From Streptomyces sp. NBC_00353 (GTDB lineage: Bacteria > Actinomycetota > Actinomycetes > Streptomycetales > Streptomycetaceae): 64,000 nt of DNA. The notes under the pieces were generated by a model. The model was given only the letters and a program-made list of their open reading frames with translations, did not search any database and had not been told where the DNA came from. A program made the translations under genes and the position numbers. Where the stretch lies: NCBI RefSeq assembly GCF_036108815.1, contig NZ_CP107985.1, positions 4,898,001 to 4,962,000 on the forward strand. The letters are read 5' to 3'. Positions 7,239-15,703 of this stretch are shown here, piece after piece (the first letter of the stretch is position 1; every line of letters begins with the position of its first letter).

Positions 7239-8348
7239 CTACCCCACCCGCCTCCGCGCCCGCCACACCAGGAACAGCGCTGACGTCACCGCCGCCGCCC
7301 GCACCACCACCGGCCACACCCCACTCAGCGCCTCGCCCATCCCGTCCTCCGGGATCGGCTCACCCCAGCGCCCGTCCATCCGCCCCCACAGCCAGACCAG
7401 GCCGGCCGCCGCGACCGCCCCCGGCAGCCCCATCGCGGCCAGCTTGGCCTCCCTGCGCGAGAGCGTGCGTGAGCCGTACGCGAGCAGCCATCCGCCCGCC
7501 AGGGCCACCCAGTACCCGGTCACCGCACCGGTGACCAGCAGCGCCGCGGCGAGCAGCAACAACGGGTGGGAGAACCGGAACCCCTTGTTCTCGTCGCGGG
7601 GTGTACGCCGACGCAGCCGCGGCCGCCACCGACCGCGCGGCGCGTCGTCCGCCTCACTGGAATCACCACCGTCGGAGCCGGCCCCGGCACCGTCACCCTC
7701 CACGCCCTCGTCGGCATCCGCACCGACCCCCTCCGCAGCCCCCTCCACCGGCGGCCGCGGTGGCCTCAACAGCTCGGGGATCTCCACCCCGCCCACGAAC
7801 CCCGGCACCTCCACGCCGTCCCCGAACGGCCCGGACTCGATGCGCCACCAGTCGGGTTCGCTCCCGGACGCGCCCAGTTCGTCCGTCCCCGCCATGTGCG
7901 GCGGCGACGGCACCCGTTGGGCCGGCACATCGCCGCCCGAAATCCCCGAGGCCCCCGAGATCTCCGAGGCCCGAGAGGCCCCCGTCGCCCCCTCCGACGC
8001 GCCCTTGCGCGAACTCTCTTTCCGGAGCGTCCCTCTGCGCGGCCGGGGGATCCCCCGCGGCTCCGGATCATCCGCATCCGGAGCCCCCGGCGCCCCCGGC
8101 AACGTCACCGTTCCGTCGGCCGACCGGGCCGCCGCGGCGACCAGTTCGTCCGGTGTGCCGAGCCGCCCGATGATGCGGCGCACCGCCGCCGGCGTGTCCG
8201 TGGCCTGGCTTCCGCGCTGCCGGTCGATCTCCGTGCGCAGTGCCGCCACGAGCCGCATCCGGGTGCCCGAGGACAGCTGTTGCTGCTGGGCCAGATCCCC
8301 GACCCGGCTCAGATAGTCGTAGACGAGCTGGTCGCTCTCGATCCCCAC
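7239..8348 (-). CDS. Membrane protein with long disordered N-terminal half, function unknown
   Basis: A 369-residue protein. Residues 1-70 look helical and folded (GIESDQLVYDYLSRVGDLAQ..., then a segment resembling the small N-terminal helical domain seen in some actinobacterial membrane proteins). Residues about 75-230 are Pro/Gly/Glu/Asp-rich and probably disordered. Residues about 240-365 hold three or four membrane helices around a Trp-rich loop (MDGRWGEP). The GTG at 8348 is preceded by GAGGGG at good distance; longer in-frame extensions run into the divergent helicase gene. I do not recognise a named family. It is divergent from the XPB partner gene with only about 76 bases between. Confidence 0.8.
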   Translation of the reverse strand: MGIESDQLVYDYLSRVGDLAQQQQLSSGTRMRLVAALRTEIDRQRGSQATDTPAAVRRIIGRLGTPDELVAAAARSADGTVTLPGAPGAPDADDPEPRGIPRPRRGTLRKESSRKGASEGATGASRASEISGASGISGGDVPAQRVPSPPHMAGTDELGASGSEPDWWRIESGPFGDGVEVPGFVGGVEIPELLRPPRPPVEGAAEGVGADADEGVEGDGAGAGSDGGDSSEADDAPRGRWRPRLRRRTPRDENKGFRFSHPLLLLAAALLVTGAVTGYWVALAGGWLLAYGSRTLSRREAKLAAMGLPGAVAAAGLVWLWGRMDGRWGEPIPEDGMGEALSGVWPVVVRAAAVTSALFLVWRARRRVG

Positions 8349-8424
8349 GCGATGGTTCCCCTCTGACCGGCCTGCACCGACGGTAGCGCCCTCGGGCCTG
8401 TCCGGAGCGACTACCGTGGGACGG

Positions 8425-10884
8425 ATGGGGATGACCACACCACCGCGGACGCTCGCCGAAGCTCTGCGCGCCCGGGACGACGAGTCGTTGGCCGGGCTGC
8501 TCCGCGCCCGCCCCGATCTTCTGTCTCCGGTACCGAACGACATCACCCAGCTGGCGACGCGAGCCGGCACCCGGGCCTCTGTCGTACGCGCGCTGGAGCA
8601 CCTCGACCGGTTCGCCCTGCAGACCGCGGAGGCGCTTGCCGTCGCGCCCGATCCGGCCCCGTACGACACTCTGCTCGCCCTGCTCACCGGCGACGGCCAG
8701 GACGACGGCACGGCCCGCGACGATGCGGGTACGGCGATCCGGAGCGCGGCACCCGGCGCCCTCGCGACCCTGCGCGAACAGGCCCTCGTCTGGGGCGAGA
8801 ACGACCGGCTGCGGCTGGTGCGTACCGCGCGCGAACTCCTTGCCCCGTCCCCTCAGCACCCCTCCCCCACCGGGCTGGGGCCGACCGTCGCCGAGGCCAC
8901 GGCCGGCATGTCGCCGGGCCGGCTCCAGGAGATCCTGGTGGCGGCCGGACTGCCCGCCACCCATGACCCGGTCTCCGCCGTGGCCTCCCTGTCCGCGCTC
9001 TTCACCGACCGCGGCAGGATGGGCGAGCTGCTCGACACCGCGCCGGTCGAGGCCCTGTCGGTGCTGGACCGGCTGGTGTGGGGCCCGCCGTACGGGGAGG
9101 TGACCCCGAACCCGACGCCGCCCGTGAAGTGGCTGCGCGACCGCGGGCTGCTGCTGCCCGTGTCGACGCGCACGGTCGTCCTGCCGCGCGAGGCGGCCCT
9201 GCATCTGCGGGCCGGGCGCGCCCACCGCGTACCGGAGCCGCTGCCGCCCGCCGTCGTGGCGGCCGCGACGCGTGATCCCCGGGCTGTGGACAGTGCGGCG
9301 GCGGGCCAGGCGTTCCTGGCGGTGTCCACCGTCGAGGAACTCCTGACGAGCTGGAACGGCGGCGGCCCACCGATACTGCGCGCCGGCGGCCTCAGCGTCC
9401 GCGAGCTGAAGCGGATCGCGACCGTTCTCGACGTGTCCGAGCCGATCGCCGCGTTCTGGCTCGAACTCGCCTACGCGGCCGGACTGCTGGCCTCCGACGG
9501 CGAGGCCGACGAACGGTATGCGCCGACCCCCGCCTACGACGACTGGACCGAACTCCCCGTCCAGGACCGCTGGGTGCACCTCGCCACCACCTGGCTCACC
9601 GCCACCCGCACCGCCGGCCTGGTCGGCGGCCAGGACGCCAAGGGCCGGGCCCTGTCCGCGCTCGGCCCCGAACTCGACCGCTCGGCCGCCCCCGAGGTAC
9701 GCCACCGCATCCTGGCCCTGCTCGCCTCGCTGGACCCCGGCACCGCCCCGGACCCGGAGTCGCTGCTCGCCCGGCTCCGCTGGGAGCGGCCGCTGCGCGG
9801 CGCCTCCACGTCCGCCGGGAACACCACCGACCTGCGGTCCCGGATCGCCCTGTGGACGCTGAACGAGTCCGAACTCCTCGGCATCACCGGCCGTGGCGCG
9901 CTCTCCTCCCAGTCCCGCGCCCTGATCGACTCCGGACCGGCGAAGGCCGCCGCGCTGCTCGCCCCGCTCATCCCGGAGCCCCTCGACCACGTCCTGCTCC
10001 AGGCCGACCTGACGGCCGTCGCGCCCGGCCCGCTGGAACGCCCCCTCGCCGACACGCTGTCCGTCCTCGCCGACATCGAGTCGAAGGGTGGTGCGACGGT
10101 CTACCGGTTCACGCCGGGCTCCGTACGCCGTGCGCTGGACGCCGGACAGTCCGCGGCCGATCTGCACGCGTTCCTCGCCGCACACAGCTGTACGCCGGTC
10201 CCGCAGCCCCTCAGCTACCTCATCGACGACGTCGCCCGCCGTCACGGCCATCTGCGGATCGGCGCCGCTTCCGCTTACGTACGCTGCGACGACGAGGCCG
10301 TGCTCAACGAGATCCTCGCCGACCGGCGCTCGGCCACCCTGCGCCTGCGCCGCCTCGCACCGACGGCACTGGCCGCCCAGATCGACCCGGCGTCCCTGCT
10401 CGAAGGGCTGCGCGAGATGGGCTACGCCCCGGCCGCCGAGTCCGCCGAGGGCGACGTCCTGATCACCCGCGCGGGCATCCGCCGCACCCCGCCCCGTACC
10501 CCGCCCGCCCCTGTCCCCGAAGGCCCGCCGGTGCCCGACGGAACGCTGCTGGGCGCGGCGGTACGGGCGATCCGCGCCGGGGACACAGCCGCGACGGTCG
10601 TCCACAAGGAGACGGACGGGACCGCCGCCGCCACGGCCGGCTCACTGCCCCGCACGACGTCCGCGGAGACCCTCGCCACGGTCCAGGCGGCGGCGATGAC
10701 GGGCTCCGCGGTGTGGATCGGGTACGTCAACGCGGAGGGCGCGGCCAGCCAGCGGGTCATCGCCCCGGTCCGGGTGGAGGGCGGCTTCGTGACGGCGTAC
10801 GACCACACGGCGGACGAGGTCCGCACCTACCCGCTGCACCGGATCACCGGCGTCGCCGAACTGGCCGACGACGCCACCACCTGA
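8425..10884 (+). CDS. XPB-associated protein: helicase-C-like and WYL-like domains
   Basis: An 819-residue protein of the family annotated as helicase-associated or helicase C-terminal domain protein, which lies directly upstream of the bacterial XPB helicase in actinobacteria. It lacks Walker A and DEAD motifs, so it is not itself a motor. The N-terminal half has several predicted winged-helix or helical segments (LATRAGTRASVVRALEHLDRFALQTAEALAV; LSVRELKRIATVLDVSEPIAAFWLELAY). Residues about 515-650 match the XPB/Ssl2-like helicase C3 region (LLQADLTAVAPGPL...ATVYRFTPGSVRRALDAG). The last 65 residues resemble a WYL domain (VWIGYVNAEG...RVIAPVRVEGGFVTAYD...VRTYPLHRITGV). The mRNA is probably leaderless: TACCGT at 8412-8417 lies seven bases before ATG 8425. 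Confidence 0.85.
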   Translation: MGMTTPPRTLAEALRARDDESLAGLLRARPDLLSPVPNDITQLATRAGTRASVVRALEHLDRFALQTAEALAVAPDPAPYDTLLALLTGDGQDDGTARDDAGTAIRSAAPGALATLREQALVWGENDRLRLVRTARELLAPSPQHPSPTGLGPTVAEATAGMSPGRLQEILVAAGLPATHDPVSAVASLSALFTDRGRMGELLDTAPVEALSVLDRLVWGPPYGEVTPNPTPPVKWLRDRGLLLPVSTRTVVLPREAALHLRAGRAHRVPEPLPPAVVAAATRDPRAVDSAAAGQAFLAVSTVEELLTSWNGGGPPILRAGGLSVRELKRIATVLDVSEPIAAFWLELAYAAGLLASDGEADERYAPTPAYDDWTELPVQDRWVHLATTWLTATRTAGLVGGQDAKGRALSALGPELDRSAAPEVRHRILALLASLDPGTAPDPESLLARLRWERPLRGASTSAGNTTDLRSRIALWTLNESELLGITGRGALSSQSRALIDSGPAKAAALLAPLIPEPLDHVLLQADLTAVAPGPLERPLADTLSVLADIESKGGATVYRFTPGSVRRALDAGQSAADLHAFLAAHSCTPVPQPLSYLIDDVARRHGHLRIGAASAYVRCDDEAVLNEILADRRSATLRLRRLAPTALAAQIDPASLLEGLREMGYAPAAESAEGDVLITRAGIRRTPPRTPPAPVPEGPPVPDGTLLGAAVRAIRAGDTAATVVHKETDGTAAATAGSLPRTTSAETLATVQAAAMTGSAVWIGYVNAEGAASQRVIAPVRVEGGFVTAYDHTADEVRTYPLHRITGVAELADDATT

Positions 10885-10991
10885 CCTCCCGGCCCAGCGG
10901 GACGGGCCACCGCCGGCGCGGCCGCTCCGGTGCCGTACCCCCGGCAGCGGCACGGGTCACCCGCGGGCCGGGACACGTCCCGTACCCGCAC

Positions 10992-11022
10992 GGCGAGCGA
11001 GTGGCCGGACAACCCGCTCGCC
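10992..11022. terminator. Possible hairpin between the helicase-associated gene and xpb
   Basis: GGCGAGCG at 10992-10999 is complementary to CGCTCGCC at 11015-11022 around a 15-base loop, about 100 bases after the upstream stop. It may terminate part of the upstream transcript, but the stem is short and a role in the xpb leader is equally possible. Confidence 0.35.
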
Positions 11023-11109
11023 GACACCTACGCGCCACCTACCTCACATGGGGCACACTGGACGTTTGGCCGCACGGGCGGCCGTACCCCGTAGAAAGGG
11101 CCGAGACGC

Positions 11110-12753
11110 GTGACCGGACCCCTCATCGTCCAAAGCGACAAGACCCTGCTCCTGGAAGTCGACCACGACCAGGCCGATGCCTGCCGTCGCGCGATCGCGC
11201 CCTTCGCGGAACTGGAGCGGGCGCCGGAGCACATCCACACCTACCGGCTGACCCCCCTCGGGCTGTGGAACGCACGCGCCGCCGGGCACGACGCCGAGCA
11301 GGTCGTCGACGCGCTCGTGCAGTACTCGCGCTATCCGGTACCGCACGCGCTGCTCGTCGACATCGCCGAGACGATGGCCCGGTACGGCCGCCTCACGCTC
11401 TCCAAGCATCCGGTCCACGGTCTGGTGCTGACCTCCACGGACCGGCCCGTTCTGGAGGAGATCCTCCGGTCGAAGAAGGTCCAGCCGCTGGTCGGGGCCC
11501 GGATCGACCCGGACACCGTGGCGGTGCACCCGTCCGAGCGCGGGCAGATCAAGCAGACGCTGCTGAAGCTGGGCTGGCCGGCCGAGGACCTCGCCGGGTA
11601 CGTCGACGGCGAGGCGCACCCGATCGAGCTGGCCGAGGACGGCTGGGCACTGCGGCCGTACCAGAGGCAGGCCGTCGAGGGGTTCTGGCACGGTGGCTCC
11701 GGTGTCGTCGTACTGCCCTGTGGTGCGGGCAAGACACTGGTCGGGGCCGGTGCGATGGCGGAGGCCAAGGCGACCACGCTGATCCTGGTGACGAACACCG
11801 TCTCGGCCCGGCAGTGGAAGCACGAGCTGGTGAAGCGGACGTCGCTGACCGAGGACGAGATCGGCGAGTACAGCGGTACGCGCAAGGAGATCCGGCCGGT
11901 CACCATCGCCACGTACCAGGTGCTGACGACCCGCCGTAAGGGCGTCTATCCGCATCTGGAGCTGTTCGACTCCCGCGACTGGGGCCTGGTGATCTACGAC
12001 GAGGTGCATCTGCTGCCCGCACCCGTCTTCAAGTTCACCGCCGACCTGCAGGCCCGGCGGCGGCTCGGCCTCACCGCGACGCTCGTCCGGGAGGACGGCC
12101 GCGAGTCGGACGTCTTCTCGCTGATCGGCCCCAAGCGGTTCGACGCGCCGTGGAAGGAGATCGAGGCGCAGGGGTACATCGCGCCTGCCGACTGTGTCGA
12201 GGTCCGGGTCAATCTGACGGACTCGGAGCGGCTGGCCTACGCGACCGCCGAGGCCGAGGAGAAGTACCGGTTCTGCGCGACGACCGCGACGAAGCGGAAG
12301 GTGACGGAGGCGCTGGTGCGCAAGCACCGGGGCGAGCAGACCCTCGTCATCGGGCAGTACATCGACCAGCTCGACGAGCTGGGCGAGCATCTGGACGCCC
12401 CGGTGATCAAGGGCGAGACGAGCAACGCACAGCGCGAGAAGCTCTTCGACGCGTTCCGCCAGGGCGAGCTCAGCGTCCTCGTCGTGTCGAAGGTCGCGAA
12501 CTTCTCGATCGACCTGCCGGAGGCGACCGTCGCCATCCAGGTGTCGGGCACGTTCGGCTCACGGCAGGAGGAGGCACAGCGGCTCGGCCGGGTGCTGCGG
12601 CCGAAGGCGGACGGGCACGAGGCCCGGTTCTACTCGGTGGTCGCCCGCGACACGATCGATCAGGACTTCGCGGCACACCGCCAGCGGTTCCTGGCCGAGC
12701 AGGGGTACGCGTACCGGATCGTGGACGCGGACGAGCTGCTGACGGACAACTGA
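11110..12753 (+). CDS. DNA repair helicase of the XPB (Ercc3/RadD25-like) family
   Basis: A 547-residue superfamily 2 helicase. The N-terminal about 180 residues form the damage-recognition-like region. Motif I (Walker A) is LPCGAGKT near residue 204, motif II is IYDEVH near residue 296 (DEVH box), and motif III is GLTATLVREDGRE, in which RED matches the R-E-D motif typical of XPB. The C-terminal RecA lobe has SKVANFSIDLPEA and the motif VI segment QEEAQRLGRVLRP. It should unwind DNA 3' to 5' in repair or transcription-linked processes. The start is GTG after GAAAGGG. The pair with the upstream gene is conserved in mycobacteria and streptomycetes as I recall, which suggests the two proteins act together. 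Confidence 0.95.
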   Translation: MTGPLIVQSDKTLLLEVDHDQADACRRAIAPFAELERAPEHIHTYRLTPLGLWNARAAGHDAEQVVDALVQYSRYPVPHALLVDIAETMARYGRLTLSKHPVHGLVLTSTDRPVLEEILRSKKVQPLVGARIDPDTVAVHPSERGQIKQTLLKLGWPAEDLAGYVDGEAHPIELAEDGWALRPYQRQAVEGFWHGGSGVVVLPCGAGKTLVGAGAMAEAKATTLILVTNTVSARQWKHELVKRTSLTEDEIGEYSGTRKEIRPVTIATYQVLTTRRKGVYPHLELFDSRDWGLVIYDEVHLLPAPVFKFTADLQARRRLGLTATLVREDGRESDVFSLIGPKRFDAPWKEIEAQGYIAPADCVEVRVNLTDSERLAYATAEAEEKYRFCATTATKRKVTEALVRKHRGEQTLVIGQYIDQLDELGEHLDAPVIKGETSNAQREKLFDAFRQGELSVLVVSKVANFSIDLPEATVAIQVSGTFGSRQEEAQRLGRVLRPKADGHEARFYSVVARDTIDQDFAAHRQRFLAEQGYAYRIVDADELLTDN

Positions 12754-12854
12754 GCAGCTGAATCGAGCGCTCCACGCGCGGGGGCGGTGCTCGTCGCCTC
12801 CGCGCCGGATGCTCGTACCGGAGCGGTCGCGCGAGCTCGGTGGCCCCGCCGTAC

Positions 12855-13091
12855 TCAGTGTTCGCGGCGTACGGAGTGGTCGTGCTGTTCTCGATGGTCG
12901 CGGCGGAGGACGCCCGCCTCCTCCGCGTACTCGCCGAGGACGGCCACGTCGAACGCGGCGCGTGCGAAAACCTTCACGGCGCGCACGGCGTCGCCGATGT
13001 GGTGGGTGGGCGGGTGACCGGTGGCGGCCGTCGCGCCGTGCGCGGGGCCGGTCCCGTGTGGGTTCAGGCTGGCGGTGCTCATGTAATCCAT
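12855..13091 (-). CDS. Small hypothetical protein
   Basis: A 78-residue frame opening MDYMSTASLNPHG, with a Gly/Ala/His/Pro-rich first third and a helical, charged second half (IGDAVRAVKVFARAAFDVAVLGEYAEEAGVLRRDHREQ). An AGGA lies just upstream of ATG 13091; ATG 13082 is the alternative. The amphipathic helix and codon bias (GC-rich third positions) favour a real gene, but I do not recognise a family. It is convergent with xpb. Confidence 0.55.
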   Translation of the reverse strand: MDYMSTASLNPHGTGPAHGATAATGHPPTHHIGDAVRAVKVFARAAFDVAVLGEYAEEAGVLRRDHREQHDHSVRREH

Positions 13092-13480
13092 GGTCCTGCG
13101 CCCGTGCCGTAAAGGCATCGGCCCGCGGGCGGAATCCCCGTGGTCTTCGCATAGGCCTCCGGTCGCATGCCGTCCCCTACGGGATGGGGCGGGGGCTGGA
13201 CGGGGGAGGGACTGCGGGTGGGCCGGGCAGCTCAATTCGTTCGACCCCGCCGGTCGCGGTCGATACAATCGCCGGTCTGCCCGCCTCCCGCACCGTGGTA
13301 CCGGCTCGTCGCCGGCAGCCGGGGGAGCGCCGCCGACCGGACGGAAACCGGCCGACAGTCGTACGTGCACCTGCGTGCGTACCCCGTGATCGATCCTCGA
13401 GCGGACCGCGTCGCCCCCTGCCCGTAACCGGGAGCGAGCTGCGGGCCGCCGTCCTGCGTTGAAAAGCCGGAGGCAACACC
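13092..13480. other. Non-coding 5' region of the HelD-like gene
   Basis: About 390 bases without a convincing gene. It holds a candidate housekeeping promoter at 13241-13269 and then a leader of roughly 200 bases before the GTG of the HelD-like gene. The rifamycin-associated element reported upstream of helR genes was looked for and not found. Confidence 0.6.
13241..13269 (+). promoter_or_regulatory. Candidate HrdB-type promoter for the HelD-like gene
   Basis: TCGACC (13241-13246), a 17-base spacer and TACAAT (13264-13269) match the consensus TTGACA/TATAAT at four and five positions. It lies 212 bases before the start codon, which implies a long leader. Confidence 0.6.
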
Positions 13481-15574
13481 GTGCCCGCGCACGAACACGA
13501 AAGCGACACCACCACCACCGATCCGCTGGCTCGCGAGCGCGGCCATCTCGCGGCGTCCCGGGCCGCGTTGCGCGCCATGCGTGAGGACGCCCAGGCGCTC
13601 GACATCCGCGATGTCACCGCGAACTGGGTCAACGCCGCCGTCCTGCAGGCCCAGATCGACGAACGCATCAAGTCGCTCGCCGACCTCTCCCACACCCCGC
13701 TCTTCTTCGGCCGCCTCGACTATCTGCACCCGGTCGGTGCCGAACAGGCCGAGGGCGCGGAGGGCGAGCAGTTCTACATCGGGCGGCGCCATGTCCATGA
13801 CGCCGACGGCGATCCGATGGTCATCGACTGGCGTGCGCCCGTCTCGCAGCCGTTCTACCGGGCCTCGAAGAAGGACCCGCAGGACGTCGGACAGCGCCGC
13901 CGCTTCGGGTACACCGGCGGCGAGCTGACCGCGTACGAGGACGAGCACCTCAGCGACCCGACCGAGGCCGCACAGACCAGCAAACTGCTCCAGGCGGAGA
14001 TCGAGCGGCCGCGCGTCGGTCCGATGCGCGACATCGTGGCGACGATCCAGCCCGAGCAGGACGAGATCGTCCGCAGCGGGCTCGGCGGGACGGTCTGCGT
14101 GCAGGGAGGGCCCGGAACCGGCAAGACCGCTGTCGGCCTGCACCGGGTCGCGTATCTGCTGTACGCGCACCGCGAGCGGCTCGCCCGCACCGGCACGCTG
14201 GTCATCGGGCCGAACCGGTCGTTCCTCCACTACATCGAACAGGTGCTCCCGGCCCTCGGTGAGCTGGAGGTGAAGCAGGCGACCGTCGACGATCTGGTGG
14301 CGGCGCATGTCGAGGTGCGGGGTACGGACGCGGCGGAGGCGGCCGTCGTCAAGGGTGACGCCCGGATGGCGGAGGTGCTGCGGCGGGCGATCCGTTCCCA
14401 TGTGACGCTGCCGACGGAGCCGGTGATGGTGGTGCGCGGTTCGCGCCGCTGGCGGGTGCCCGCGTACGAACTGGATGAGATGGTCACCGAGTTGCTGGCC
14501 CGCGACATGCGATACGGAGCGGCGCACGAGGCGCTTCCGCAGCGCATCGCGCACGCCGTCCTGGTACGGATGGAGGAGGCCGGCGAGGCCCCCGACGACC
14601 GGGTGCAGAACGCGGTGGCCCGCACTCCCGCGGTCAAGGCGGCCGTGAAGGCGATCTGGCCCGCCGTCGACCCGGCGAAGCTGGTGCTGCGGCTGCTCTC
14701 CGACCCGGAGTTCCTGGCCGCGCACGCGGACGGGCTGCTCACCGAGGACGAGCAGAAGACGATCCTGTGGACGAAGCCGGCCCGGAGTGTGAAGTCGGCG
14801 AAGTGGTCGGCGGCGGACGCGGTGCTGATCGACGAGGCGAGCGATCTGGTGGCGCGTACCCACTCGCTCGGCCATGTCGTCCTCGACGAGGCGCAGGACC
14901 TCTCCCCCATGCAGTACCGGGCGGTGGGCCGCCGCTGCACGACAGGTTCGGCGACCGTGCTCGGTGACCTGGCACAGGGGACGACGCCGTGGTCGACGGA
15001 GAGCTGGGCGCAGGCGCTGCACCACCTGGGCAAGGCGGACGCGGTGGTGGAGGAGCTGACGGCGGGCTTCCGTGTGCCGAGGGAGGTCATCGCGTACGCG
15101 TCACGGCTGCTGCCGGTGATCTCGCCGGGTCTCGCGGAGGTGGAGTCGGTGCGTGAGTCGCCGGGCTCACTGGCGGTACGGGAAGTGGCCGGCCCGGCCG
15201 CTCTGGACGCGGCGGTGCTCGCGGCGTGCGAGGAGTCGCTGGCGCAGGAGGGGTCGATCGGCCTGATCGCGGCGGACGCCCGGATCCCGGCGCTGGCGGA
15301 GGCGCTGACGGCGGCGGGGCACGCGTACCTGTCCCCCGGCGAGGAGACGACGGCCGAGTCCCGGCTGACGCTGGTCCCGGCGTCGCTGGCGAAGGGGCTG
15401 GAGTACGACTATGTGGTGCTGGACGAACCGGCGGCGGTGGTCGACGGCGAACCGGACGAACGCACGGGCCTGCGCCGGTTGTATGTGGCGCTGACCCGTG
15501 CGGTGTCAGGGTTGACGGTGGTGCACGCGGCGGGGTTGCCGGAGGCGCTCGGGGGTACCGGGGCCGCCCGGTAG
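13481..15574 (+). CDS. HelD/HelR-family RNA polymerase remodelling ATPase
   Basis: A 697-residue UvrD-like superfamily 1 ATPase of the HelD family. These proteins bind RNA polymerase, pull it off DNA and recycle it; the Streptomyces branch HelR also displaces rifamycin. The N-terminal coiled-coil arm (about residues 15-70) leads to a VIDWRAPVSQPFY segment typical of HelD. Walker A is GGPGTGKTA near residue 208, Walker B is VVLDEAQDLSP near residue 466, and motif VI is LRRLYVALTRAVSGL near the C-terminus. The insertion between the two motor halves matches the family. The start is GTG after AGCCGGAGG. Whether it is HelR-like in drug resistance or simply HelD-like cannot be decided from sequence alone. 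Confidence 0.9.
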   Translation: MPAHEHESDTTTTDPLARERGHLAASRAALRAMREDAQALDIRDVTANWVNAAVLQAQIDERIKSLADLSHTPLFFGRLDYLHPVGAEQAEGAEGEQFYIGRRHVHDADGDPMVIDWRAPVSQPFYRASKKDPQDVGQRRRFGYTGGELTAYEDEHLSDPTEAAQTSKLLQAEIERPRVGPMRDIVATIQPEQDEIVRSGLGGTVCVQGGPGTGKTAVGLHRVAYLLYAHRERLARTGTLVIGPNRSFLHYIEQVLPALGELEVKQATVDDLVAAHVEVRGTDAAEAAVVKGDARMAEVLRRAIRSHVTLPTEPVMVVRGSRRWRVPAYELDEMVTELLARDMRYGAAHEALPQRIAHAVLVRMEEAGEAPDDRVQNAVARTPAVKAAVKAIWPAVDPAKLVLRLLSDPEFLAAHADGLLTEDEQKTILWTKPARSVKSAKWSAADAVLIDEASDLVARTHSLGHVVLDEAQDLSPMQYRAVGRRCTTGSATVLGDLAQGTTPWSTESWAQALHHLGKADAVVEELTAGFRVPREVIAYASRLLPVISPGLAEVESVRESPGSLAVREVAGPAALDAAVLAACEESLAQEGSIGLIAADARIPALAEALTAAGHAYLSPGEETTAESRLTLVPASLAKGLEYDYVVLDEPAAVVDGEPDERTGLRRLYVALTRAVSGLTVVHAAGLPEALGGTGAAR

Positions 15575-15582
15575 CCGCCGGG

Positions 15583-15602
15583 CCTCAATCGCCGGACGGG
15601 CT
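15583..15602 (-). repeat. Dispersed Streptomyces intergenic element, copy 2 (inverted)
   Basis: CCTCAATCGCCGGACGGGCT is the reverse complement of the element copy at 7163-7182 with three mismatches. A matching tail (TTGAGGACGGAACC) reappears at 15689-15702, so the gap between the convergent helD-like and cutC genes is flanked by two parts of the element. Confidence 0.6.
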
Positions 15603-15640
15603 CGGCTCTCCGGCCCGTCGAGCGGATCCCCCCATGCCCT

Positions 15641-15678
15641 CGAGACCCCTCGAGACCCCTCGAGACCCCTCGAGACCA
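15641..15678. repeat. Tandem 10-base repeat
   Basis: The unit CGAGACCCCT occurs three times in full followed by a partial fourth copy. The array is framed by CCCCCATG upstream and CATGGGGG downstream, which are complementary and could fold the array into a loop. Confidence 0.85.
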
Positions 15679-15703
15679 TGGGGGTGGTTGAGGACGGAAC
15701 CGG

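Noticed and set aside
8068..10605. An 845-codon minus-strand frame over the XPB-associated gene
   Set aside because: Its translation is Arg/Gly/Gln-rich with no known domains, and the plus strand carries a well-supported gene.
13092..13480. Rifamycin-associated element before the HelD-like gene
   Set aside because: The region was read on both strands and no CTTGCGGCAAG-type inverted repeat was present.
15641..15678. CRISPR array
   Set aside because: The units are only 10 bases, directly adjacent and without spacers.
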